From a virus: a DNA stretch of 64,000 bases. Location of the stretch: IMG/VR virus record IMGVR_UViG_3300022514_000030, positions 1-64,000 of that record; one strand, 5' to 3'. Below are positions 42,251-51,000 of this stretch, one piece after another (position 1 is the first letter of the stretch; the number at the start of each line of letters is the position of its first letter). The position numbers and the translations under genes were made by a program. The notes beneath the pieces were generated by a model. The model made no database searches. It worked only from the letters and a program-made list of their open reading frames with translations, and was not told the origin of the DNA.

Positions 42251-44200
42251 TTACGGCAGCCGCCAGGACGACGGCGGCAGGTATTCAAGCGGATCCACAT
42301 GCTTACCGTTGATCCTGAGCTCAAAATGCAGATGCGGTCCGGTAGAGTTACCAGTACTGCCTTGATAGCCTATTACCTGGCCCTGATATACAGGCTCCCC
42401 TCGAGCTACAGTGACCGTTTTCATGTGCGCATACAGCGTTTCTATACCGTCGCCATGGTCGATTATGACATAGTGTCCGTAACCGTCACGGTCATAAGCT
42501 ACCAGCTTTACCGTCCCGCTCGCCACAGCGAGGATCGGTGCCGGACTGTCTTTTTCGCTGAACGCCAGGTCAACACCCTTGTGCTCTCTGTAACCGCCAG
42601 ATGACTTCTTCCTCTTCTCCCCAAATGCCGACGTTACTGTACCCACCCTGTTCGATGGCGACCCAAACACCAGCACACCGCGGCTGGCTTGTATTGTTTG
42701 CTGTCCGGGTTCACCCTCCGCAATGCTGGGCGGTATGCGGTCGTTGTCATATGCTATGATATGTTTGCCACCAGTTATTCCAGCAACGAAATAGTTGCCC
42801 TTGAGGAACAGTGGGAATATCTTTATCCTGTTGAGGTTCTCAAAGAAGATACAGATCTTCCTCAGCGCTTTGTTGATGAGCTCAGTTACTAGGTATGTTA
42901 TGACGAAGCTGACAATGCCTGCCGTTCCAATAGCTCTAATACCTGCTATTACACCCCGTATACCAGCTGAAATAGCTGCCACGGTTCTAGCAGTTTTAGC
43001 AGTCAGTATAGCGGCGCGTGCCGCTCTGTATGCCCCAACAGCTGCGCTCATTACCTGTACAAGCCGTACCCTGTTCCAGCACACAAACGTACCAACCGCA
43101 AGTCCGTTCGTGATAATACGCGCCAGCGTGTTCGCCTTGCCATCCGTTGTTGTTATAAGATCAGGCTTGATAGAGGTGACAAACCCCGTCTCACCGGAAA
43201 ACATGTACACCACACGCCCAACCTCGCACAGGCCGTACATGTGGTTGACCGTGTCGTTAAGCGATATCATGTCATACGGCTTAATCCCCGGTATACCGCG
43301 CGTCACCAGCTCGCCACGGTACATGTCACGCATCCGTTCGGCCAGATAGTTGCGCCCGTATGCCAGCGCAACGTCCTCGCCCAGCGTAACCCCCAGAAAG
43401 CTGTACACCCCATCAGGGCCGAGTATGTCCTGCACCGTCCCTGAATCCACAATCTCCGTCTTCTGTAAGTCCGACCTTATGGTAAAGTCGGCGCGCACAA
43501 TCGGCGATGTCTTGGGCGAGCTGCCGCGCGTGTATATCACCGAGACGTTTGTGATAATGTCCCTCGAGCTTGCTATTACCTGGTTGTCTATGATATCGCT
43601 ATGCGACGACAAGGCATGGAACTGCTGCATGGTAGTGTATACACACTCGTAGTTTTCGTATCCAGCAAACGGTCCCGATGCCTTATCGGAAACCCCTTCT
43701 ATCCATTCTTTTATGTGCCCAATTGGGTCCTCGAAAAACTCCTCTATCCATTTGTTGGCTTGGGCAGCCGGATTTGAGGGTTTATACACGTAGGCTTTAA
43801 GTTTCTGCCTGCCAAACTTAAGCGCCTCATTGCGGTCAGGAATGAATATGTCCAGTCGATACCCCTTGATAGCACCACCAGTGTCTTCGGCTATAAACCA
43901 ACCCCTATTTGGCCAGTGTTGAAGCGCGGGAATGAATATCCTAGACCCGTAAGGGATAAGCTTTGGGTCAACCGCGATTGTACGGCCGTATGTAACTTTC
44001 GTACCTGTAGCCGTAATACCGCGCCCGTCCATCCCAGGATCATTTGCCGTATATGCCGTAACTATAAACTCAGCCTCTATATCCGCTTCTGCTATAAGCA
44101 GCTCCCAGGAGCCGCTCTTCATCGCAAGCCATACCTTTTCAAGAAAGGTAGCGGCATGTTGTGCAGTCTCTCCAATCCAGGAAGACAGCCCACCAGACAA
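42251..44200 (-). CDS. Tail-associated lysin: 3D domain + hub-like part + M23 peptidase
   Basis: 649 residues from TTG 44200 (GGAGG about 10 nt upstream). A 3D domain (about 41-140: TAYTANDPGMDGRGITATGT, VDPKLIPYGS, AEDTGGAIKGYRLDIFI) with three Asp as in MltA/Rpf-type double-psi barrels that cut glycan strands. The middle (about 180-370) is tail-hub-like, then a membrane-type stretch (about 375-440). C-terminal M23 peptidase: HKGVD (H540, D544) and GPHLHFE (H625), with TLYAH. M23 cuts peptide cross-links with zinc. Together these would open the host wall during DNA injection. Combining both activities in a tail protein is notable. Confidence 0.87.
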   Translation of the reverse strand: MSGGLSSWIGETAQHAATFLEKVWLAMKSGSWELLIAEADIEAEFIVTAYTANDPGMDGRGITATGTKVTYGRTIAVDPKLIPYGSRIFIPALQHWPNRGWFIAEDTGGAIKGYRLDIFIPDRNEALKFGRQKLKAYVYKPSNPAAQANKWIEEFFEDPIGHIKEWIEGVSDKASGPFAGYENYECVYTTMQQFHALSSHSDIIDNQVIASSRDIITNVSVIYTRGSSPKTSPIVRADFTIRSDLQKTEIVDSGTVQDILGPDGVYSFLGVTLGEDVALAYGRNYLAERMRDMYRGELVTRGIPGIKPYDMISLNDTVNHMYGLCEVGRVVYMFSGETGFVTSIKPDLITTTDGKANTLARIITNGLAVGTFVCWNRVRLVQVMSAAVGAYRAARAAILTAKTARTVAAISAGIRGVIAGIRAIGTAGIVSFVITYLVTELINKALRKICIFFENLNRIKIFPLFLKGNYFVAGITGGKHIIAYDNDRIPPSIAEGEPGQQTIQASRGVLVFGSPSNRVGTVTSAFGEKRKKSSGGYREHKGVDLAFSEKDSPAPILAVASGTVKLVAYDRDGYGHYVIIDHGDGIETLYAHMKTVTVARGEPVYQGQVIGYQGSTGNSTGPHLHFELRINGKHVDPLEYLPPSSWRLP

Positions 44201-44240
44201 CTACAGTCATCCTCCCTTTTATCTCAAGCAGGCTCAATGG

Positions 44241-46232
44241 TTACTTGAGCAGTGCGTTTATCTTGCTCCACGTTTGATACCCCACAATACCGTCGACCTT
44301 TAGGCCGTACCGCTTTTGGAACGCCTTGACAGCCGCCTCCGTCTTTGCACCAAAGATTCCGTCCACTTTGCCGCAGTTGAACCCCAGGCTGTTCAGCGCA
44401 GTCTGCAGGCGCGCTACCGCCTCGCCTTGGTCTCCACGGCGCAGTGTCGGATAAGTGGACTGCTGCGTTGCGGTGCCACGACTCGACAGAGCCGCAGAAG
44501 AAGACAGCCCCACTCCGGGCAGCGCCATCCCCTTGCCGTTCTTGCGCCGGTACCTTATACACACAGGCCAGAACGGCATCCCGATAAACAGCGTTGACCT
44601 AAACTGAAATGGCAGAACTGCGGCTACATATCCATCAGCTGTTAGCGTACAAGTCTTGATAACATCCCATGGCGTCTTGTTAGCAAGGAATACGGACACA
44701 TACGGCCCTGTAAAGATGGAAGTATCGCCCATGTACACCTGAAGTGGAGGGCGCTGCGGTCCTGAAGCGTATACAGCCGCACCGCCTCTGCGCTGTGCTA
44801 CACGGTCCGCTACACCCATCAACTTGTCACGCGGGTTGCCCTGCGTGCCGCCGCCCGATGAGGTGCCCATGTTTGCCGCATTGGGCGCGGACTGCGTCGC
44901 TACCTTCTTCCAGTGCTCGTTAAAGTCCGCACCAGCCAGCGTAAATGGATAGACGTTCAACATGACGTCCCATGTCTGTATCGTGCCCATCAACTGCGAC
45001 GCAATCGTAAGAGGTGTCGTATGCTTTCGGACGGTCCCAAAGTGCTCTATGCCGTACGGGCTTGATGCGCCGTACTGATACTGACCCACTACATCGCCAG
45101 CCAGGGCGGAAAGTGTCCCGGGCCAGTTAAAATGAAACCCCCAGCCACGCTTGGTCATTATGTTCCTTATGATACTGTCGGGCGTAAGGCCAAACTTGAA
45201 CAGGCCGGTCTTGTCCTCGTCCGAGAAGCCGGGCATCGTGTTCATGAGTTCGTGCCCATCACCCTGTGCCACAAACGTGACTATTTCGTCAGCGTTTGCC
45301 TCAACTATTGTACCATTGAACAACACGGGCAGGCGCGACGCCACAGCACCGTAACCCATACGTATGTGTACTCGCGTACCGGGATTTATGTTAAGCTCGT
45401 CAAGCAGTCTCTTGCGCGCATCAATGCTCTTTTTGTCTATCACTGTTGGAAGTATGTTCTTCAGCGCCTGGCCAAGCCAACTCTGATTGGTGTCAGATGT
45501 AGGTGTAAGCGGCTGACTATTCAGCGCGCCATACGTATTCGTCACTTCTATGTAAGCAAGGTCAGCCGGATTCTTCCTGTCCTTCACTATGCTTATACCA
45601 ACAAGGGAGTGGTAGAAGTAGAAGTTGTTCCACAGCTTGCGACCGCCTACCCACTCGCCTTCGTCAATGAACAGAATAAGGTACGTTGGGAACGCCTGAA
45701 CCAGCCGGCCGCGTCCGCCATACGCCAGCTCATCGTGATACATCATGTTGGATATCTGCTCCGGCGTGAACTTGGTCGGGTCTATATCGCTGTGCAGGTC
45801 GTATGCTTTCTCCTTTAACGGATGTACAAAATAGCACGAATCCAAAGGCGCAAACCATGACGGTTTTTTGGTAGCATCAACCTGGGCACTGAGGAATGTC
45901 CCCGACGTCGACGCAGATCGTTCTGCAACAGGCTGCCCTGCTGATGTTTTTGATTCAAGTAGTTCGATTATCTTACCCCACGTCTGCGGCCCCACAATCC
46001 CGTCAACCTTCAAATTGTATGCACTTTGGAACGCCTTCACAGCAGCTTCCGTCTTGGGGCCGAATATACCGTCCACTGCTCCACAGTTAAAGCCGAGGGT
46101 ATTCAAGGCCTCCTGTAGTGTCCTTACCGCTTCGCCACGAGAACCTCTCCTCAATAGTGTTTTAGCGCTGTTGCGTAATAAGCCCACGGCACCACTGCTG
46201 CTGCCACCATCACTATGCATTGTAACAGCCAT
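44241..46232 (-). CDS. Tail hub protein flanked by two peptidoglycan-binding domains
   Basis: 663 residues. PG_binding_1 domains at both ends: about 27-92 (LLRRGSRGEAVRTLQEALNT ... VDGIVGPQTWGKIIELL) and about 597-662 (LRRGDQGEAVARLQTALNSL ... SKINALL). The middle resembles a tail-hub protein (NPGTRVHIRMGYGAVASRLP...LFNGTIVEANADEIVTFVAQ, SIIRNIMTKRGWGFHF), in the style of T4 gp27/gpD. The protein would anchor the hub on the cell wall before the neighbouring lysin acts. The ATG at 46232 is the first possible start after an in-frame stop and has no binding site of its own; see the hairpin at 46248. Confidence 0.82.
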   Translation of the reverse strand: MAVTMHSDGGSSSGAVGLLRNSAKTLLRRGSRGEAVRTLQEALNTLGFNCGAVDGIFGPKTEAAVKAFQSAYNLKVDGIVGPQTWGKIIELLESKTSAGQPVAERSASTSGTFLSAQVDATKKPSWFAPLDSCYFVHPLKEKAYDLHSDIDPTKFTPEQISNMMYHDELAYGGRGRLVQAFPTYLILFIDEGEWVGGRKLWNNFYFYHSLVGISIVKDRKNPADLAYIEVTNTYGALNSQPLTPTSDTNQSWLGQALKNILPTVIDKKSIDARKRLLDELNINPGTRVHIRMGYGAVASRLPVLFNGTIVEANADEIVTFVAQGDGHELMNTMPGFSDEDKTGLFKFGLTPDSIIRNIMTKRGWGFHFNWPGTLSALAGDVVGQYQYGASSPYGIEHFGTVRKHTTPLTIASQLMGTIQTWDVMLNVYPFTLAGADFNEHWKKVATQSAPNAANMGTSSGGGTQGNPRDKLMGVADRVAQRRGGAAVYASGPQRPPLQVYMGDTSIFTGPYVSVFLANKTPWDVIKTCTLTADGYVAAVLPFQFRSTLFIGMPFWPVCIRYRRKNGKGMALPGVGLSSSAALSSRGTATQQSTYPTLRRGDQGEAVARLQTALNSLGFNCGKVDGIFGAKTEAAVKAFQKRYGLKVDGIVGYQTWSKINALLK

Positions 46233-46292
46233 GAGAAAACGCCATCTTAAGCCGCCGCTAAGGCGAGCAAAGACGGCTTAGACACCCCCTCT
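46213..46292 (-). promoter_or_regulatory. Hairpin and 10-codon leader before the hub gene
   Basis: A GAGGGGG box (about 46286-46292) is separated from the hub ATG by about 50 nt. Between them lies a hairpin, stem TAAGCCG/CGGCTTA (46274-46280 with 46248-46254). Folding it would place the box about 6 nt before another ATG (46245) opening a 10-codon frame (MAFSHGCYNA) that stops at 46213, a few bases past the hub codon ATG 46220. Translation of the hub gene may depend on this leader. Inference from spacing only. Confidence 0.4.
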
Positions 46293-46308
46293 GTTCGTCT
46301 GATAATTA

Positions 46309-48018
46309 TCACAGCAGTTCATTGCTGTGGTACGAGTAGTCTATGTAAAAGTCAGGGTCGACAACAAGCGCTGGGCTGTCGTTCCACAGCGGATGCTTGT
46401 ACGGCGTAAAGTTGATAGCGTTCAAGCCATAAGCCGCACGCTGCTTGTTGATAAGCTCCATTGCATCAGCTACACGTGCATACGTCGGCAGGTCAAGATC
46501 GGGATAAAGGTCAAATACGTCTAGAATCTCCTCAACTAAGCACGCATGCTCTATCTCGGTCAGGTCTTTTAAATCGACAGTCGCTACCGCCTTGAGCACT
46601 TTGTCAATGTACTGCACGGCATGTATGCGTTCGTACTCACGCTGCATTTTGTCAAAGTCGACCATTGACAGCACTATCCTGTAAAGCCCGGCGCTCTCCG
46701 GTACGGTCTCCACCTCTATAGCATTGACGATTACGTACCTTATCCCGAACAGGGCCGTAAGCTCGTTGTCAAATCCCAGAAAACCGCTCACAAACTTGTT
46801 CCGGTACTTTACCGAATACTCATCCGCAGTATCAATAAGCTGTTTGAGTGCCGCCACCGCATCTTTGTTTGCTGTCTCGAACGTGGCTATAACATGCTTC
46901 TCCATACCGCCTATGTACTGATGCGATGGCGTGGTGAAGGCTTGAATGTGCCCCGACGCAAACCTGTTTCCAATGGCAATAACCAGGTTCGTCAGTACAA
47001 GGTCGTCCGGCAGCGGTACGTCCACCATGTACGGGTCGGGCGACCAGCCGGGCACATCAGCCGCTATATTGCCCTTTGGAACAAGCGTTATCGTTCCCGA
47101 TACCGGTTCGTAATACGTGTCATAGCCAAGGGTACTGGCAGTATCCCGTAGGGTCACAAATACTCTACCGTTGGCCGTTCTGTACGGTTTGAAGCTCCAC
47201 GGGCCTATTACAATGTAGGGCGACTTCCAGTCCGTGGTAAGTCCGAGCTTCTGAGCAAGAATGCGCGCCTCAATGATGGGCTCGTCACGGCCATCTATCT
47301 TCACAATCTGATACTCGCTGCGATTAATCGTCTTCTTCGGCGTAGGACCCCGGTTGTGTGCAATCTCCTCTAAGACTTTGCTGTCAAGTATCCTGAACTT
47401 GTAGCGCGCAGTAAAATGCTCCGTCTCAACCGGTGCAAGATAATAAGCACTTTCGGGCTGCATCACCTGTTGGTAGTACCACCTGAACAGCGGCCATACA
47501 ATCTTGTCAGCAAAACCGTAGTCAGGAATAAGCATGTACGGCTCTATTGTGGTGGCGTACATTGCCAGCTTGGCCTCCAGAGCGCCAGGAAAGTTGGGCA
47601 CGGTTGAGATGGTAAGCGAGTTAAGTGTCACGGTATGTATATCGTACACATCGTTAAGCGTTTCGTTGAATACTGGGACTATCGGTGCGCGCATGAAGTG
47701 CGCAATAAGGCTGCGCAGCCCGTCCATATAGTATGACCGGCCGTCAACACCCTCAACCGCCACACCGTTTATGTCGTCCATGTCATTAAACCATAAGTCG
47801 ACCCCAATCTCGGTCTGTGTGTTACCAGTCTTTGTGATAATAGGCCCTCTCTGCCGTACACCCCATATGGTCTTATTACCGCTCACCTTTTTGACGTTTA
47901 TACTGAGCGGTGGTATGCGCAAAAAACAGTCGCCCACCTGCAGGTGGTCTGGCGAGAGCCCCACCCTGCCGGCCGGAATAAGGTCGTTACCCACCTTGAT
48001 AAGCGGCTCGGAACGCAA
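46309..48018 (-). CDS. Baseplate/tail hub protein with stalk-type insert
   Basis: 569 residues from TTG 48018 (AGGGGG about 7 nt upstream). The first 190 residues (IGVDLWFNDMDDINGV..., TLNSLTISTVPNFPGALEAK) resemble the tail-tube/hub proteins of SPO1-type phages. Residues about 240-325 form a copper-amine-oxidase-N-type stalk module: IIEARILAQKLGLTTDWKSP, YIVIGPWS and VFVTLRDTASTLGYDTYYEP. These modules usually stand in surface proteins of Bacillota. The C-terminal half is mixed alpha/beta (RFASGHIQAFTTPSHQYIGG). First gene behind the putative late promoter at 48040. Confidence 0.68.
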   Translation of the reverse strand: MRSEPLIKVGNDLIPAGRVGLSPDHLQVGDCFLRIPPLSINVKKVSGNKTIWGVRQRGPIITKTGNTQTEIGVDLWFNDMDDINGVAVEGVDGRSYYMDGLRSLIAHFMRAPIVPVFNETLNDVYDIHTVTLNSLTISTVPNFPGALEAKLAMYATTIEPYMLIPDYGFADKIVWPLFRWYYQQVMQPESAYYLAPVETEHFTARYKFRILDSKVLEEIAHNRGPTPKKTINRSEYQIVKIDGRDEPIIEARILAQKLGLTTDWKSPYIVIGPWSFKPYRTANGRVFVTLRDTASTLGYDTYYEPVSGTITLVPKGNIAADVPGWSPDPYMVDVPLPDDLVLTNLVIAIGNRFASGHIQAFTTPSHQYIGGMEKHVIATFETANKDAVAALKQLIDTADEYSVKYRNKFVSGFLGFDNELTALFGIRYVIVNAIEVETVPESAGLYRIVLSMVDFDKMQREYERIHAVQYIDKVLKAVATVDLKDLTEIEHACLVEEILDVFDLYPDLDLPTYARVADAMELINKQRAAYGLNAINFTPYKHPLWNDSPALVVDPDFYIDYSYHSNELL

Positions 48019-48034
48019 GCGTAATTCCCCCTCT

Positions 48035-48072
48035 CAAAAAGTATACTACCCGCTGGTATGTAGCCAGCGGGT
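48035..48072 (-). terminator. Rho-independent terminator behind the second giant tail gene
   Basis: A perfect 9-bp stem ACCCGCTGG/CCAGCGGGT (48064-48072 with 48048-48056), a 7-nt loop, and then AGTATAC and TTTTT in the - direction. It lies 4 nt after the stop of the gene at 48077. The T-run begins 7 nt from the stem. Confidence 0.75.
48040..48051 (-). promoter_or_regulatory. Putative late promoter of the baseplate unit
   Basis: GGGTAGTATACT on the - strand, about 22 nt before the TTG start at 48018. Its GGGT forms the 3' end of the terminator stem at 48048-48072, so terminator and promoter overlap. It matches the motif at 39979 in 11 of 12 positions. No -35 TTGACA. Confidence 0.55.
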
Positions 48073-48076
48073 ACCG

Positions 48077-51000
48077 TTAAACCCTGGCATATCCGTACTT
48101 CAGAAGCTGAGAGAACACTTCTTTGGCATAGTCCTCGTTAAGCTGTGACGTGTCGTTTGAGAAGTTGACGTTGACGTTCACATTGCCGTTAAACGCCTCG
48201 CTTGCTATGGCGTTAATGTCATTAGCAGACAGCCGCCGTTTTGTCCTGCCGCGTATGGTTATACGCGCACCGGTGTTTTCTACCGGGACAGGCCTCTGGT
48301 ATACTTCACCCTGCTCACCTTCCGACATGGCAGGCGCAACAGGGATAGGTTTCTGAGCTCTGGCGTATCTGCCGCCACTGCTCTCCGGTTCTGTGTAGTC
48401 ATCCTTGTCTCGTGGCCGCAGGAGTGCCATTAAGCCCAGACTAGCCAAGCCTATTCCCGCCAGCACCTTCCAGTTGCCTATCGCCGAGCCGAGCAGACCT
48501 CCGGCTCCACCGCCCGCACCAGCGGCACCGGAAGCTGACTTGGCAGCCGCCTTGGCCTTGATGAAGTTGTTTATCTGCTTTATATGCTGTGCACCGGGCC
48601 CCTGTTTACCGCCCGCCGCAGCAGCTTGCGCTTTTATGGCTTGATTTATTCGCCTTACTTCCTCTGCGCCTGGCGCAGCACTGGCCGCTTCTGCAGCACG
48701 CTGTGCTATATCCTCTGCTGCTTGTTGAGTAGCACTACGCGCCGCCTGCTGAGCTGCTGCAGCATTGGCAGCTGCTGTATCAATTACATCAGCCGCTTGT
48801 CGCGCTACTGCCGCAGTAGTGGCTGTATCAACGACGTCAGCTGCTTGTTGTACCGCCGCAGCAGCCGCTTCTGTAACAGCATCAGCTGCGCCCTGCACCT
48901 GCTGTTCAAGTGGTCGGAACAAGCTGTACAGCCGTTCTTCAAAGTCCGCGAATCCCTTGCTACTGCCACTCTGTACCTTCTGCCTCAGTCCGGAATCCTT
49001 AACAAAATCCGCAAGTCCCCTGTCATCCCGTACTCTTAGTGAATAGCTTATCTCCTGCCTGAGTTCTGGATCCTTCAGCATTTCATACAGCTGTGCCTGC
49101 AGTTCGGAAAAGTCCAGTGTCGGCCGTCTAAACACTCGCTTTTGCTCAAACCTCCGTGGCTGTAGCTGGGAGAGATCCTGTATCGGCCGTCCGGGCACTC
49201 TCTTTTCCTTAAACTCTCGCAGCAGGTCAAACAACTGTTCCTGGAACTGCGGTGTTTGCTCCAGCTCAATCAGTTGTTTGAGTCCACCAAGCCTCTCGCC
49301 AAGCTGCTGCCTCAGGTTGCGGAACCGTACCAAAAAGCTCTCCGGATCCTGCGTCTCCACCAGCATCTTATCCGGTGTCGTTAGGTCTTCAAACAGAGTG
49401 TGGATACGGCGCCAGAGCTTTTCCTGCAGCGGCAGCTCCGGCGGCTCGTGCCGCACAACCTGAACAGGGATAGAACTCTGCAGCGGCACATGCGTTCCGG
49501 TAAGAGGATCTATCCCGCTTTTGACAGCAGTACTGACATCCACATCCGGCTTTAGGTGCCGCACAATAGCGTCCCGGACATGCCCTTCTACCGTGTCAGC
49601 GCCCGCTCTGGTATAATACAGAGCAATTTGCTCCAGCTGTTCGGGCGTAAAATCGCCGATACGCTTGAAGAATATGTCGCCAACGCCCGGGACATTGCCG
49701 GTCAGTGGTATGCGCATGTCCGCGCCGCTGCCCAGCATCGCCCACGTTGGCCGCCTGTCTGCCCGCAGCTCTTTCTGCAATCGACTGCGCAGCTGCTCTA
49801 GCGCATCACCCATCTCAAACAATTCCAGGTCGGACTTTGTCAGAGGAACGGCGTTTGCATTGTATGCATCGCGCAACTGCTGAAACTCGTCTATTATCTG
49901 CTGGATGTTCGCCATATCCTCTGCGGGATTGGCCGACAGCGGCGGTATAGAAACATCCTCTGTAGGTACGTTGGTAAGCACGTCAGCCGCTTCGCCGATA
50001 GCCGGCAGTGCTGCGATGTCTATACCGGCATCCTTCAGCTCCTGTATACCCCGCTCTAGCGCGTCCAGTCGGGCGCTAATCACCGGTCTTTGGCGCAGCC
50101 ATTCCATAAACTGCGCACGTCCCTGTACGCCCTGCTTCTTAGCCTCAGCTGGTATGATGAAGCTGTCATATACCCAGTCGATGAAACGTGAAGCGGTTTG
50201 TTCGTCACGTATCGCCGGGATGTGCGCAGCTTCGAGACTGGCTGCAAACTCGTCCAGCGCACCGCGCTGTGCTGCGTTGTATATGCTCTGCGCAAGCCCG
50301 TCCAAAGTGCGTACATTCTCATCCGCAATCCCGCACTGTCTGAAGTAGTCTATGAGGGAATATACCGCTTTTTTCCGGCCCTCCGGTGTTTTAGCGCTGC
50401 GCTCAACGTACTCGCGCAGCCTGCTGTACAACTCTTCAGGCACAACGGTGGGAATATGGATTTCACCTTTACCAACCGGAAGGCCGGTAAACTTGTACAA
50501 GCGATAGGGCGTGTACCGCGATACTTCCAGCCCAAGCTTCTTGCCGGTCTCGCCCTTTATGAAACCTCTCTTAAACTTCTCCCCGATCTGGCTGTAAAGC
50601 TGTCCCGGGTCCCCTTTCAGCACGCCTGCACCGTGGAGCATGACTATGTCTTCAGCAAGCGTCTTAAAAGCCTGGCCTTCCGGGCTGGCGAGCCATTCCT
50701 GCATGTGCGGCAGCATGTGCTTGTACATTGGCGAAACGTCTCGCGTTAAGTAGTAGCGCATCTGGTCTACGGTCTTCTTGCTTATGTCACGCGACCCGGT
50801 ACTACCAAGCATGGATACAAGCAGCTGCTCACCCGGTGTAAGCTGTGCACCACTGTCCAGTTTGTGTGCCGCTTCGAGTGTTTTGTCAATGATCGGCTGA
50901 AAAGCCTCCGGTCCTGCTGCACCCTGTCCGGTATACGCTACCAGCCGGCTCAGCTGCGGCAGCGAGGTCTTAATGCCGCGCACCTCGCGAGCTGTCAAAT

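Noticed and set aside
46248-46280. Terminator behind the gene at 46309
   Set aside because: The 7-bp stem is not followed by a T-run in the - direction (AGATGGCG follows), so I treat it as a translational element instead.
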